From NCBI RefSeq assembly GCF_030499575.1, contig NZ_JASTLC010000001.1, forward strand, positions 930,001-994,000: a DNA stretch of 64,000 nt, given 5' to 3'. The notes under the pieces are model-generated. The model saw nothing but the letters and a program-made list of their open reading frames with translations. It was not told the DNA's origin and did no database searches. The DNA comes from Streptomyces sp. DG2A-72. Its GTDB lineage: Bacteria > Actinomycetota > Actinomycetes > Streptomycetales > Streptomycetaceae. Of the stretch, positions 26,250 to 34,949 are shown piece after piece; the stretch's first letter is position 1; each line of letters starts with the position of its first letter. Made by a program: the position numbers and the translations under genes.

Positions 26250-28090
26250 ACGTCGCTGATGTAGACGCCCGCGTTGCCTCTGTCGTCGTCCGTCTTCGCC
26301 CACCAGACGTTGGTCCACTCGCCGTAGGTCTCCCGGCGCCCCAGGTTGGACTGGCAGTAGAAGTAGTTGGTGCCCGCGTTGAGGACGCCGGCCTTGGTGC
26401 CGTCGGCGGTGTACGAGGTGGCGGTGCGCCAGACCTCGCAGTTGTACTTGCCGCCGCCTATGGACACACAGGCGGCCGTCGGCGCCGGGGTGGTCGCGCC
26501 GCCCCCGCCGCTCGCACCGCCGCTGCTGGAGCCGCCCTCCGTCGTGCCGCCGCCGGCGGACTTGGTCGGTGTGGGCGTGGAACCCTGGCCGCCGGACGTG
26601 CCCTCGCCCTTCTCGGGCGGCGGTGTCGTCGGGGTACGCGTCTTCTCGTCGCCCTGCTCCGTGGGGTTGGCGGAGGCGGAGCGGTCGGCGTCGGGGCTGC
26701 CGGACGCCGAGGACGTGGCACCGCCGGATGTGGTGGCGGAGGACGTGGGCCGGGCGCCGGCTTCCGCATCGCCGGTGTTGTTCAGCAGGGCGACGGTGAC
26801 CCCGGTGGCCGCGAGGACGACGGTCACGGCCGCGGCGGCCAGCAGGACGCGCCCCTTGCGACGGGAAGGGGGCGACGCGGGGATGGGACCGGTGGCGGCC
26901 GAGGCCTGGGCGGCAGCCGCGGCGGAGCCGGAGCCGGGCGCGCTTGAGCCGTCCTGCACGGGCGAACCGAAGCCGGGCGTCGACGAATCCGCCCTCTCCG
27001 GCGAACCGAAGCCGGGCGTTCCCGGACCCGCCTGCACCGGCGAACCGAAGACGGGCGCCTCCGAACCGGCCGGTCCCTCCTGCCCGGACCGTTCTGACGC
27101 GTCCGCCCTCTGTGCCGCCGACGCACCGGACTCCGGCGGCCCGAACCCCGGCGGCACCGCCGGAACGCTGCGCTGTGTCTCCTCCCGGGGCGCCCCGCTC
27201 CCCCGCAGCATCGTCGTCGGTACGTCCGTCCCGGAGCCGTCCGCCACCCGCTGCAGCAGCTCCCGCGCCGCGTCGGCCTCCGGACGGCCCTCGGGCCGCT
27301 TGTCCAGCAGGAGTTGGAGGACGGGGCCCAGGGGCCCGGCCCTGCGCGGCTCCGGCAGCGGTTCGGAGACGATCGCGGTGAGGGTGGAGTAGGTCGACGT
27401 ACGGCGGAAGGGCGAGACGCCCTCGACGGCCGCGTAGAGCGTGGCGCCCAGGGCCCAGACGTCGGAGGCCGGGCCGGGGTCGGCGCCCTGGGCCCGCTCG
27501 GGGGCCAAGTAGTCCAGGGAGCCGACCAGTTCGCCGCTGCGGGTGAGGTGGGTGGCGGAGCCGTCGCCCGGGTCCTCCATGGTGGCGATGCCGAAGTCGG
27601 TGAGGACGACTCGGCCGGAGCGCTCCAGCAGGATGTTGCCGGGCTTCACGTCGCGGTGCAGGACACCGGCGCGATGGGCGGCGGCCAGCGCCTCCATCAC
27701 CTTGGCGCCGATCCCGGCCGCCTCGCGCGGGTCGATGGTGCCGTGTTCACGCAGCACGTCGTCCAGGGACGGGCCGTCCACCAGCTCCATGACGATCAGG
27801 GGGCGGCCGTCGACCTCGGCGACGTCGTGCACGGCCACGACTCCGGGATGGCGCACCCGGGCCGCGGCACGGGCCTCGCGCTGCATCCGCACCCGGAGAT
27901 CGGCGAGTTCGGGTCCGTCGGCGTCGGTGTACGTGCGCAGTTCCTTGACGGCGACCTCGCGGCCGAGCACCTCGTCGACGGCTCTCCAGACCACGCCCAT
28001 GCCGCCGCGCCCGAGCTGCGCCACGGCACGATAGCGCCCGGCCAGCAGCCGACCGGCCCCGTCCGCCTGTCCGTACTCCCCCGAAGACAC
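26195..28090 (-). CDS. membrane Ser/Thr protein kinase with extracellular domain
   Basis: From the GTG at 28090 the protein is 631 residues. An N-terminal Hanks-type kinase (about 15-275) carries LGRGGMGVVWRA, VAVKEL, VLHRDVKPGNILL and LTDFGIATM. A disordered linker with four imperfect repeats of FGSPVQ/GSPER type lies about 310-385. One membrane helix follows the basic stretch SRRKGR (about 400-420). The outside part has a Ser/Thr/Gly-rich stalk (about 425-535) and a C-terminal domain with cysteines (CVSIGGGKYNCEVW, YFYCQSNLG, VPGLPAC) and tryptophans (WTNVWWAKTDDDRGNAG) that could bind ligand or cell wall. A GTG or ATG upstream (to 28153) is less likely because it adds no conserved residues. 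Confidence 0.9.
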   Translation of the reverse strand: MSSGEYGQADGAGRLLAGRYRAVAQLGRGGMGVVWRAVDEVLGREVAVKELRTYTDADGPELADLRVRMQREARAAARVRHPGVVAVHDVAEVDGRPLIVMELVDGPSLDDVLREHGTIDPREAAGIGAKVMEALAAAHRAGVLHRDVKPGNILLERSGRVVLTDFGIATMEDPGDGSATHLTRSGELVGSLDYLAPERAQGADPGPASDVWALGATLYAAVEGVSPFRRTSTYSTLTAIVSEPLPEPRRAGPLGPVLQLLLDKRPEGRPEADAARELLQRVADGSGTDVPTTMLRGSGAPREETQRSVPAVPPGFGPPESGASAAQRADASERSGQEGPAGSEAPVFGSPVQAGPGTPGFGSPERADSSTPGFGSPVQDGSSAPGSGSAAAAAQASAATGPIPASPPSRRKGRVLLAAAAVTVVLAATGVTVALLNNTGDAEAGARPTSSATTSGGATSSASGSPDADRSASANPTEQGDEKTRTPTTPPPEKGEGTSGGQGSTPTPTKSAGGGTTEGGSSSGGASGGGGATTPAPTAACVSIGGGKYNCEVWRTATSYTADGTKAGVLNAGTNYFYCQSNLGRRETYGEWTNVWWAKTDDDRGNAGVYISDVYIKGGNNDEPVPGLPAC

Positions 28091-28194
28091 CGCCGCCCCG
28101 TTCCTGTGACACGTCTGATGCGTGGGGAACAGACTAAGGGGCGCCAGTGACAACGCGGCCGGGAGACCTCGGCTGTGACAGCTCCGCTACTTCG

Positions 28195-29499
28195 TCACTT
28201 GGCGGAGACCGTGAGATCGGCGCGCCTGGGCGCCGCGAAACCCTCCAGGTCCACACGAGTCAGCCCGGTCGCGCGGGCGACCTCGGCGATGTCGAGCGCG
28301 CCGCAGTCCAGGCCGCGCAGCAGATACCCGCTGAGGGCCTTGGCGGTGGCGGGCTCGTCCATGACGTCGCCGCCCGCCCGGTTGGCGTACCGGGTCAGAC
28401 GGGCCGCTGCCTGCTCGAAGCCCTCTCGGTAGAAGGCGAAGACGGCCGCGTACCGGGTCGGGATGTGCCCGGGGTGCATGTCCCAGCCCTGGTAGTAGGC
28501 GCGGGCCAGGGCGCGCCGGGTGAGGCCGTAGTGCAGTCGCCAGGCGTCGTGGACCTTCTCGGTCGTACCGACCGGGAGGACGTTGGTGGAGCCGTCCGAC
28601 ACGCGCACGCCCGTGCCTGCCGCCGCGACCTGCATGATCGCCTTGGCGTGGTCGGCGGCCGGGTGGTCGCTGGCCTGGTGGGCGGCCGAGACGCCGAGGC
28701 AGGCGCTGTAGTCGAAGGTGCCGTAGTGCAGCCCGGTGGCGCGGCCCTCGGCGGCCTGGATCATGCGCGCGACGGTTGCGGTGCCGTCGGCGGCGAGGAT
28801 GGACTGGCTGGTCTCGATCTGGATCTCGAAGCCGATCCGGCCGGGGGCGAGACCGCGCGCCTTCTCGAAGGCCTCCAGGAGCCGCACCATGGCGGTGACC
28901 TGCTCGGCGTAGGTCACCTTGGGCAGCGTCAGGACCAGCCCGCCGGGCAGCCCGCCCGCCTCCATGAGGCCGGTCAGGAAGATGTCCAGGGTGCGGATGC
29001 CCCGGTCGCGGACCGGCGCCTCCATGCACTTCATGCGGATGCCCATGTACGGCGCCGCCGTGCCGTTCTCGTACGCCTGAGCGATCAGCCGCGCCGCACG
29101 GGCCGCCGTCTCGTCCTCCTCGGCGTCCGCGCGCGGGCCGTAGCCGTCCTCGAAGTCGACGCGCAGGTCTTCGATGGGCTCGCGCTCCAGCTTGGCGCGC
29201 ACGCGCGCGTACACGGGCTCGGCGAGGTCGTCCGCGAGGCCGAGGACGGCGGCGAAGGAGGCGGCGTCCGGGGCGTGTTCGTCGAGGGCGGCGAGGGCCT
29301 GGTCGCCCCAGGAGCGAATGGTGCCGGCGGCGAAGACGTCCCCGGGGACGTAGACGGTGTGGACGGGCTGGCGGGTGCCGGGGTCGCCGGGATAGCGGCG
29401 TTCCAGTTCGGCGTCGACCGGCGCGAGAGAGGCACTGATCTCCTCGCTGACGGCGCCCGCGAGGCTCGTCGCCACCTGCTCCTGCTGGCCCTGACCCAT
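28195..29499 (-). CDS. DUF6986 aldolase/citrate lyase-like enzyme
   Basis: The 434-residue protein belongs to the HpcH/HpaI-like TIM-barrel group: RVDFEDGYGPRADAEEDETA has the acidic metal or phosphate motif, GFEIQIETSQSIL is a typical barrel strand, and GLHYGTFDYSACLGVS follows. The start at 29499 has GGAGGG 6 bases upstream; an ATG eight codons further out would lie over that ribosome binding site. Family members cleave or form C-C bonds next to a carboxylate. An IclR-type dyad lies 17-31 bases upstream. Some annotations call it PEP kinase, which the sequence does not support. Confidence 0.82.
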   Translation of the reverse strand: MGQGQQEQVATSLAGAVSEEISASLAPVDAELERRYPGDPGTRQPVHTVYVPGDVFAAGTIRSWGDQALAALDEHAPDAASFAAVLGLADDLAEPVYARVRAKLEREPIEDLRVDFEDGYGPRADAEEDETAARAARLIAQAYENGTAAPYMGIRMKCMEAPVRDRGIRTLDIFLTGLMEAGGLPGGLVLTLPKVTYAEQVTAMVRLLEAFEKARGLAPGRIGFEIQIETSQSILAADGTATVARMIQAAEGRATGLHYGTFDYSACLGVSAAHQASDHPAADHAKAIMQVAAAGTGVRVSDGSTNVLPVGTTEKVHDAWRLHYGLTRRALARAYYQGWDMHPGHIPTRYAAVFAFYREGFEQAAARLTRYANRAGGDVMDEPATAKALSGYLLRGLDCGALDIAEVARATGLTRVDLEGFAAPRRADLTVSAK

Positions 29500-29515
29500 C
29501 CCATACCCTCCTGTT

Positions 29516-29543
29516 TTCCGCAATACGGAATCAACAATCCGTA
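29516..29543. promoter_or_regulatory. IclR-type operator in front of the DUF6986 gene
   Basis: TTCCG-CAATA-CGGAA (29516-29530) is a perfect 15-base dyad of the form bound by IclR-family regulators. A second overlapping pair is TACGGA (29524-29529) and TCCGTA (29538-29543). Both lie in the 45 bases upstream of the DUF6986 start, so a repressor here would control that gene. No IclR gene is in the window. Confidence 0.6.
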
Positions 29544-29693
29544 GAACGAAGTTATCCGGGAATCTTCCCGCCGGTCAACACCACTTCTGTATCGGTCCAC
29601 TCCGGGCTTTCGGCATGTTCACGCCCATCTCACATGGCGATAGAACACTTCCGTACGCACGACTCGTCCGGCAGCCCTACCGAAGGAGCCCCC

Positions 29694-30605
29694 GTGCCGC
29701 AGCACAGCCGAGTCACGCGCCGTCTGGGTCTGAAGGCCGCGTTAGCGGCGGCGGTCGCCGTTCCGCTCTCCAGTACAGCACTGTCCGGACCGTCCGCCTC
29801 GGCGGGCGAACCCCGGTCCGCGGGCCGTCGCCTGGAGGTCATGTCCTTCAACCTCCGCTTCGCCAGTACCACCGAGCCCAACAGCTGGGCCGTTCGCAGA
29901 CCGGTGATGCGCGAACTGCTGCACCGCGAGGCCCCGCACGTCATCGGCACCCAGGAGGGCATCTTCCACCAGCTGCTCGACATCGGGAACGATCTCGGCA
30001 GCCACTACGACTGGATCGGCACCGGCCGCCTGCACGGCAGCCGGGACGAGTCCATGGCGGTCTTCTACGACCGGCGACGCCTCACGCCCACCGAGTACGA
30101 CCACTTCTGGCTTTCCGACACCCCAGACGTGATCGGCTCGAACACCTGGGGCGCGGGCTTCGCCCGGATGGTCACCTGGGTCCGCTTCCGCGACCGGCGC
30201 GACGGCGGACGGGAGTTCTACGTCCTCAACACACACTTCGACCACGCCAGCCAGTACGCGCGCGAGCGCTCCGCCGTACTCATCGCCCAGCGGCTCACCA
30301 CCCTGGACCGCTCCCTGCCCTTGGTGGTGACCGGCGACTTCAACGTGGCCGCCCACAAGAACGTCGTCTACGACACCATGCTGGGCACCGGTCTCGTCGA
30401 CACCTGGGACACGGCGGCCGAGCGCGGCCCGCTGTACGCGACCTTCCACGGCTACCGGCCGCTGACGCCGAACGGCGACCGGATCGACTGGATCCTGACC
30501 ACGCCGAGGGTCACGACGCACCACGCGTCGATCAACACCTTCGCCGTGGACGGGCAGTTCCCGAGCGACCATCTGCCGGTGCAGGCGTCGCTGACCCTGG
30601 GATGA
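29694..30605 (+). CDS. secreted endonuclease/exonuclease/phosphatase-family protein
   Basis: The 303-residue product starts at GTG 29694 after a GAAGGAG ribosome binding site and begins with a Tat-like signal (VTRRLGLKAALAAAVAVPL). The mature domain has the DNase I-like fold: VMSFNLRFAS, the catalytic GTQEGIF, NTHFDHASQYARERSA, VTGDFNVAAH and the late FPSDHLPVQAS. It is a phosphodiesterase or phosphatase outside the cell; the substrate may be nucleic acid, a phospholipid or a phosphosugar. A longer ATG start at 29634 is possible but would put 20 residues before the signal. Confidence 0.85.
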   Translation: MPQHSRVTRRLGLKAALAAAVAVPLSSTALSGPSASAGEPRSAGRRLEVMSFNLRFASTTEPNSWAVRRPVMRELLHREAPHVIGTQEGIFHQLLDIGNDLGSHYDWIGTGRLHGSRDESMAVFYDRRRLTPTEYDHFWLSDTPDVIGSNTWGAGFARMVTWVRFRDRRDGGREFYVLNTHFDHASQYARERSAVLIAQRLTTLDRSLPLVVTGDFNVAAHKNVVYDTMLGTGLVDTWDTAAERGPLYATFHGYRPLTPNGDRIDWILTTPRVTTHHASINTFAVDGQFPSDHLPVQASLTLG

Positions 30606-30608
30606 GCC

Positions 30609-30646
30609 GAGGCCCCCGCGACCGTGCCGACGGTCGCGGGGGCCTC
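30609..30646. terminator. strong bidirectional terminator
   Basis: A perfect 16-base stem (GAGGCCCCCGCGACCG at 30609-30624 and its complement at 30631-30646) with loop TGCCGA lies between the convergent secreted phosphodiesterase gene and etfA. Confidence 0.85.
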
Positions 30647-30663
30647 GTTCAGCTGTCTGCGAA

Positions 30664-31626
30664 TCAGCCCTTACGGGTCTTGATCTCCTCGGTGAGCTGC
30701 GGGACGACGTCGAAGAGGTCGCCGACGACGCCGTAGTCGACGAGGTCGAAGATCGGGGCCTCGGCGTCCTTGTTGACCGCCACGATCGTCTTCGAGGTCT
30801 GCATACCGGCGCGGTGCTGGATCGCGCCGGAGATGCCGGAGGCGATGTACAGCTGCGGCGAGACCGACTTACCGGTCTGGCCGACCTGGTTGGTGTGCGG
30901 GTACCAGCCGGCGTCGACGGCGGCACGCGAGGCACCGACGGCCGCGCCGAGGGAGTCGGCGAGCGCCTCGATGATCGCGAAGTTCTCCGCGCCGTTCACA
31001 CCACGGCCGCCGGAGACCACGATCGCGGCCTCGGTCAGCTCCGGGCGGCCGGTCGACTCACGCGGCGTACGGGCGGTGACCTTGGTGCCGGTGGCCTTCT
31101 CGGAGAAGGTCACGGCGAGCGCCTCGACGCTGCCTGCGGCCGGAGCGGCCTCCACCGCGGCGCTGTTGGGCTTGACCGTGATGACCGGGGTGCCCTTGGC
31201 CACACGGGACTTGGTGGTGAAGGACGCGGCGAACACCGACTGCGTGGCCACCGGGCCCTCGTCGCCGGCCTCCAGGTCGATGGCGTCGGTGATGATGCCG
31301 GAACCGATACGCAGCGCCAGCCGGGCGGCGATCTCCTTGCCCTCGGCGGAGGACGGCACCAGCACGGCGGCCGGGGAGACGGCCTCGACCGCGGCCTGAA
31401 GCGCGTCGACCTTCGGGACGACCAGGTAGTCGGCGTACTCGGCGGCCTCGTGGGTGAGGACCTTCACGGCGCCGTGCTCGGCGAGCGTGGCGGCGGTGTC
31501 GGCGGCGCCGTTGCCCAGCGCGACGGCGACGGGCTCGCCGACGCGGCGGGCCAGCGTCAGCAGCTCCAGGGTGGGCTTGCGGACGGCACCGTCCACGTGG
31601 TCGACGTAGACGAGAACTTCAGCCAT
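30664..31626 (-). CDS. etfA: electron transfer flavoprotein, alpha subunit
   Basis: The 320-residue protein has the N-terminal ETF domain ([20 protein letters not shown]) and the C-terminal FAD-binding domain with [20 protein letters not shown] and [20 protein letters not shown], the EtfA signature. It carries electrons from acyl-CoA dehydrogenases to the quinone pool. It lies 55 bases after etfB in the same direction. Confidence 0.96.
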   Translation of the reverse strand: MAEVLVYVDHVDGAVRKPTLELLTLARRVGEPVAVALGNGAADTAATLAEHGAVKVLTHEAAEYADYLVVPKVDALQAAVEAVSPAAVLVPSSAEGKEIAARLALRIGSGIITDAIDLEAGDEGPVATQSVFAASFTTKSRVAKGTPVITVKPNSAAVEAAPAAGSVEALAVTFSEKATGTKVTARTPRESTGRPELTEAAIVVSGGRGVNGAENFAIIEALADSLGAAVGASRAAVDAGWYPHTNQVGQTGKSVSPQLYIASGISGAIQHRAGMQTSKTIVAVNKDAEAPIFDLVDYGVVGDLFDVVPQLTEEIKTRKG

Positions 31627-31681
31627 GGGACTTCTTCTCTCCTGCTTGCGAAGTGTGAGGGGGCGGTCAGCGAATCGGGGC

Positions 31682-32467
31682 TCAGATGAACTTCTGGCCC
31701 GCGAGGAACTGAGCGAGCTGCTTGCCGCCCTCGCCCTCGTCCTTGACGATCGTGCCTGCCGTACGGGCCGGGCGCTCGGCCGCGGAGTCGACGACCGTGT
31801 AGGAACCCTCCAGGCCGACCTCCTCGGCCTCCAGGTCCAGGTCGGACAGGTCCCAGGACTCCACCGGCTTCTTCTTGGCCGCCATGATGCCCTTGAAGGA
31901 CGGGTAACGCGCCTCGCCCGACTGGTCGGTGACCGACACGACGGCCGGGAGGGAAGCCTCCAGCGTCTCGGACGCGGCGTCGCCGTCCCGGCGCCCCTTC
32001 ACGGTGCCGTCCTCGACGGAGACCTCGGAGAGCAGCGTGACCTGCGGGACGCCCAGACGCTCGGCGAGCAGCGCCGGTACGACACCCATGGTGCCGTCGG
32101 TGGAGGCCATGCCGGAGATGACCAGGTCGTAGCCGGCCTTCTCGATCGCCTTGGCCAGCACCAGCGAGGTGCCGATGGCGTCGGTGCCGTGCAGGTCGTC
32201 GTCCTCGACGTGGATCGCCTTGTCGGCGCCCATCGAAAGGGCCTTGCGGAGCGCGTCCTTGGCGTCCTCGGGGCCCACGGTCAGGACGGTGATCTCGGCG
32301 TCGTCGGCGTCCTCGGCGATCTGCAGCGCCTGCTCGACCGCGTACTCGTCGAGTTCGGAGAGCAGACCGTCCACGTCGTCCCGGTCGACGGTCAGGTCAT
32401 CGGCGAAGTGCCGGTCGCCAGTGGCGTCGGGCACGTACTTCACAGTGACAACGATCCTCAAGCTCAC
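31682..32467 (-). CDS. etfB: electron transfer flavoprotein, beta subunit
   Basis: The 261-residue protein has the EtfB AMP-binding pattern: IVVTVKYVPDA, VDGLLSELDEYAVEQALQIAE, then the VISGMASTDGTMGVVPALLAERLG motif and a C-terminal arm KKKPVESWDLSDLDLE that wraps EtfA. It starts at GTG 32467 after AGGAGAG. It is the first gene of the etfBA operon. A dyad lies 31-52 bases upstream. Confidence 0.96.
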   Translation of the reverse strand: MSLRIVVTVKYVPDATGDRHFADDLTVDRDDVDGLLSELDEYAVEQALQIAEDADDAEITVLTVGPEDAKDALRKALSMGADKAIHVEDDDLHGTDAIGTSLVLAKAIEKAGYDLVISGMASTDGTMGVVPALLAERLGVPQVTLLSEVSVEDGTVKGRRDGDAASETLEASLPAVVSVTDQSGEARYPSFKGIMAAKKKPVESWDLSDLDLEAEEVGLEGSYTVVDSAAERPARTAGTIVKDEGEGGKQLAQFLAGQKFI

Positions 32468-32497
32468 GCCGGCTCTCCTACTGCATCGACATTTCTC

Positions 32498-32519
32498 TGC
32501 TGCCTGCTTGCAGGCAGCA
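32498..32519. promoter_or_regulatory. dyad in the etfB leader
   Basis: TGCTGCCTGC (32498-32507) pairs exactly with GCAGGCAGCA (32510-32519) with only TT between. It lies just upstream of the etfB ribosome binding site, so it may be an operator or a leader hairpin. Confidence 0.5.
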
Positions 32520-32686
32520 TAGGCGCCCCAAGCGGCCGATCCCGGTCGGGGCGGCCTGCGCTCCGACCGGAATATTACTCGTCAGTACACCCAGTCCCTG
32601 CCCGCTAAGCAAGCGCTTTGAACTGTGACCTTTGCAACGCAGCGTAACCGGAACTGGACGGTCCCGCAGAAGAGTCCGGAGCCCGG

Positions 32687-33208
32687 TCAGTCACGCAGTG
32701 CGGTGAACCGCCCCTGGTGGTACACGAGCGGACGTCCGGGTCCCGAGGGGTCCCCGTGCACGACCTCGGCGAGCACCACGCGGTGATCCCCGGCGGGCAC
32801 GCGCGCGTGGACCCGGCACACGAGCCAGGCGAGGACATCGTCGAGGACGGGAACGCCTTCCGGCCCTTCCCGCCAGGCGGTGGACGGGCCGAAGCGGTCG
32901 GCACCGCTGCGCGCGAAGGTCGCGGCCAGCTCGCGCTGGTGCTCGCCGAGTATGTGCACCCCGACATGGTCGGCCCGGGCTATCGCGGGCCAGCTGGAGG
33001 CGCCGGTGCCGATACCGAAGGAGACGAGCGGAGGTTCGGCGGAGACCGAGGTGAGGGAGGTGGCGGTGAAGCCGACCGGGCCCCGGTCACCGTGGGCGGT
33101 GATCACGGCGACGCCCGCCGCGTGCCGCCGGAAGACGGAGCGGAACAGGTCGGTCGTGGCGAGCTGAGGGGTGAGCTGAGGGGTGACCAGATCGGGCGTG
33201 GCCGTCAT
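32687..33208 (-). CDS. flavin reductase family protein
   Basis: The 173-residue protein has the flavin reductase-like split barrel: FRSVFRRHAAGVAVITAHGDRGPVGFTATSLTSVSAEPPLVSFGI, then HILGEHQRELAATFARSGADRF and a C-terminal DHRVVLAEVVHG. Relatives reduce FMN or FAD with NAD(P)H for two-component monooxygenases or act on unknown substrates. ATG 33208 is preceded by GAAGGA, which favours it over the GTG/ATG at 33265. It lies downstream in the same direction of the damaged thioredoxin gene. Confidence 0.88.
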   Translation of the reverse strand: MTATPDLVTPQLTPQLATTDLFRSVFRRHAAGVAVITAHGDRGPVGFTATSLTSVSAEPPLVSFGIGTGASSWPAIARADHVGVHILGEHQRELAATFARSGADRFGPSTAWREGPEGVPVLDDVLAWLVCRVHARVPAGDHRVVLAEVVHGDPSGPGRPLVYHQGRFTALRD

Positions 33209-33412
33209 GGAATGGTCCTTCTGGGGGGAGTCGGCAGCGGTCCTGTCGGTGTTCTGGGTGTTCAACGACCCGGACAGCGCGCGCTCGCGGTACGGACGAG
33301 GTCGATGTGCACCCGTCCGAAGAGAAGGAGTTCCGAAGGCATACAGTCAGGCTGACGATAGATGGTGCACGCAGTCAAGTACGTCCCGTTACCTGGGACA
33401 TGGCTCACGCAC

Positions 33413-33772
33413 TCACACCGCCTCCCCCAGCGCCGCGATCACATCCGCCTTGCGCGGTTGACCGGTCGCCCGCCGCACCACGTGACCGTCGGCGTCGAGG
33501 ACCAGCACGGTCGGGGTCTTGAGGATGCCGAGTCGGCGTACGAGCTCCAGCCGGGCCTCGGCGTCGATCTCGACGTGGGCCACGCCCGGCACCATGTCCG
33601 CCACCTCACCGAGGACCCGCCGGGTCGCCCGGCAGGGCGCGCAGAAGGCGCTGGAGAACTGCACGAGGGTGGCGCGCTCGCCGAGATCCTGGCCCAACTC
33701 GGCCGCGCCGAGCCGCTGTCCGTCGTCGCGCCCGCGCACCCGCACTCTCCCGTTCCGCCGCCGACGCGGCAC
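33413..33772 (-). pseudogene. thioredoxin-family protein, N-terminus damaged
   Basis: The 119-residue frame from GTG 33772 keeps the thioredoxin fold and the CxxC (C44-A-P-C47 in FSSAFCAPCRATRRVLGEV), then VEIDAEARLELVRRLGILKTPTVLVLD with the cis-proline. Relatives start with a membrane helix. Here, in frame, GAYGVPRRRRNGRVRVRG is preceded by no start; in the next frame an ATG at 33801 gives MGGLVA, and one added G in GTGGCGGC would join them. Even then the helix is short. The domain may still be made in soluble form from the GTG. Head-to-head with a DUF4395 remnant. Confidence 0.65.
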
Positions 33773-33830
33773 TCCGTAGGCGCCGCCACCAGTCCGCCCA
33801 TCATCTCGTCAGCATGCACACGACTCCAAA

Positions 33831-33976
33831 GATTCCTTCGCCCCGGTGCCACCCTGGCTGGGGTTCGCGGCGACCGGCGCCGCGCTCGCCGCCGCGTTTC
33901 TCAATGCTGCATTCGGGTACTGCTTGACTGCGAGATGTACCTGGTCGTACGGAGGGTTGCCGTACGTGCGAAGTAA
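33831..33976 (+). pseudogene. DUF4395 remnant (C-terminus only, frameshifted)
   Basis: PPWLGFAATGAALAAAFLNA then AFGYCL is the last helix of DUF4395 membrane proteins, which are often encoded next to a thioredoxin. The usual ending CEMYLVVRRVAVRAK is in the next frame and reaches the stop at 33974-33976, so one base is lost around 33925. The first roughly 100 residues are absent. It sits beside the damaged thioredoxin gene with both 5' ends facing the gap. Confidence 0.65.
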
Positions 33977-34163
33977 AGGCGACGCAAAAGCCCGAGGTGG
34001 ATCATGGGGTCGACGTGACGAGGATCTCGCCGTTCCCAGGCACCAACACTGGCTGTCCGTGCGTTCTTGGGGCACGATCTGCGAGATGCCGTAAACCTAC
34101 GGCTGCGTAACTTTCCCGCCGGGAGCCCTTTCCCTGGCAGAGAAGGAAGGGTTCACCCCGTCC

Positions 34164-34892
34164 ATGGCAGAGCTTGTCTACCGTCCCGTTGTCGGTCTCG
34201 CCCTCACTTTGTTCAAGGCGTGGGACCTGAAGATCGACTGCAAGGGGTCGGAGAACATTCCGCGCTCGGGCGGCGCCGTGCTGGTGAGCAACCACATCAG
34301 CTACCTGGACTTCATCTTCGACGGCCTGGCGGCGCTCCCGCAGAAGCGGCTCGTCCGCTTCATGGCCAAGGAGTCCGTGTTCCGGCACAAGATCTCCGGG
34401 CCGCTGATGCGCGGGATGAAGCACATCCCCGTGGACCGCAAGCAGGGTGAGGCGGCGTACAAGCACGCGCTCGACTCGCTGCGCTCCGGCGAGATCATCG
34501 GAGTCTTCCCGGAAGCCACGATCTCGGAGTCGTTCACGCTGAAGACCTTCAAGTCGGGCGCCGCGCGACTGGCCCAGGAGGCGGGCGTACCGCTGATCCC
34601 GATGGCCGTGTGGGGCACGCAGCGGCTGTGGACCAAGGGCCACCCGAAGAACTTCAAGCGGAGCCACACCCCGATCACCATCCGGGTCGGCGAGGCGATC
34701 GAGGCGTCCCGCGACAAGTACGCCGGCGCCATCACGCGCCAGCTGCGCGAGGCCGTACAGGAACTCCTCGAAGCAGCCCAGCGCGCCTACCCCGTACGCC
34801 CCAAGGACGCCCAGGACACCTGGTGGATGCCGGCGCACCTCGGTGGTACGGCGCCGACACCGGAAGAGGTCCGCGCGGCCGAGGCCCGCTGA
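34164..34892 (+). CDS. PlsC-type 1-acyl-glycerol-3-phosphate acyltransferase
   Basis: The 242-residue protein has the acyltransferase motifs: SNHISYLDFIFDG (HX4D), FMAKESVF, FPEATISESFTLKTFKSGAARLA (motif III, with FPEAT in place of FPEGT) and VPLIPMAVWGTQRL. It acylates lysophosphatidic acid or a related lipid at the inner membrane face. An AAGGAAGGG stretch lies upstream of ATG 34164. Motif-III Gly-to-Ala is common in actinobacterial members. Confidence 0.9.
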   Translation: MAELVYRPVVGLALTLFKAWDLKIDCKGSENIPRSGGAVLVSNHISYLDFIFDGLAALPQKRLVRFMAKESVFRHKISGPLMRGMKHIPVDRKQGEAAYKHALDSLRSGEIIGVFPEATISESFTLKTFKSGAARLAQEAGVPLIPMAVWGTQRLWTKGHPKNFKRSHTPITIRVGEAIEASRDKYAGAITRQLREAVQELLEAAQRAYPVRPKDAQDTWWMPAHLGGTAPTPEEVRAAEAR

Positions 34893-34949
34893 CACCGCGC
34901 GGCACACCGACCGTCAGGGTCCCGGCAGAGACGGGGCGAGTGCGGCGAA

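Noticed and set aside
27050..27100. GSPVQ/GSPER repeats in the Ser/Thr kinase as a separate DNA repeat
   Set aside because: They are protein-level repeats in a linker and need no other explanation.
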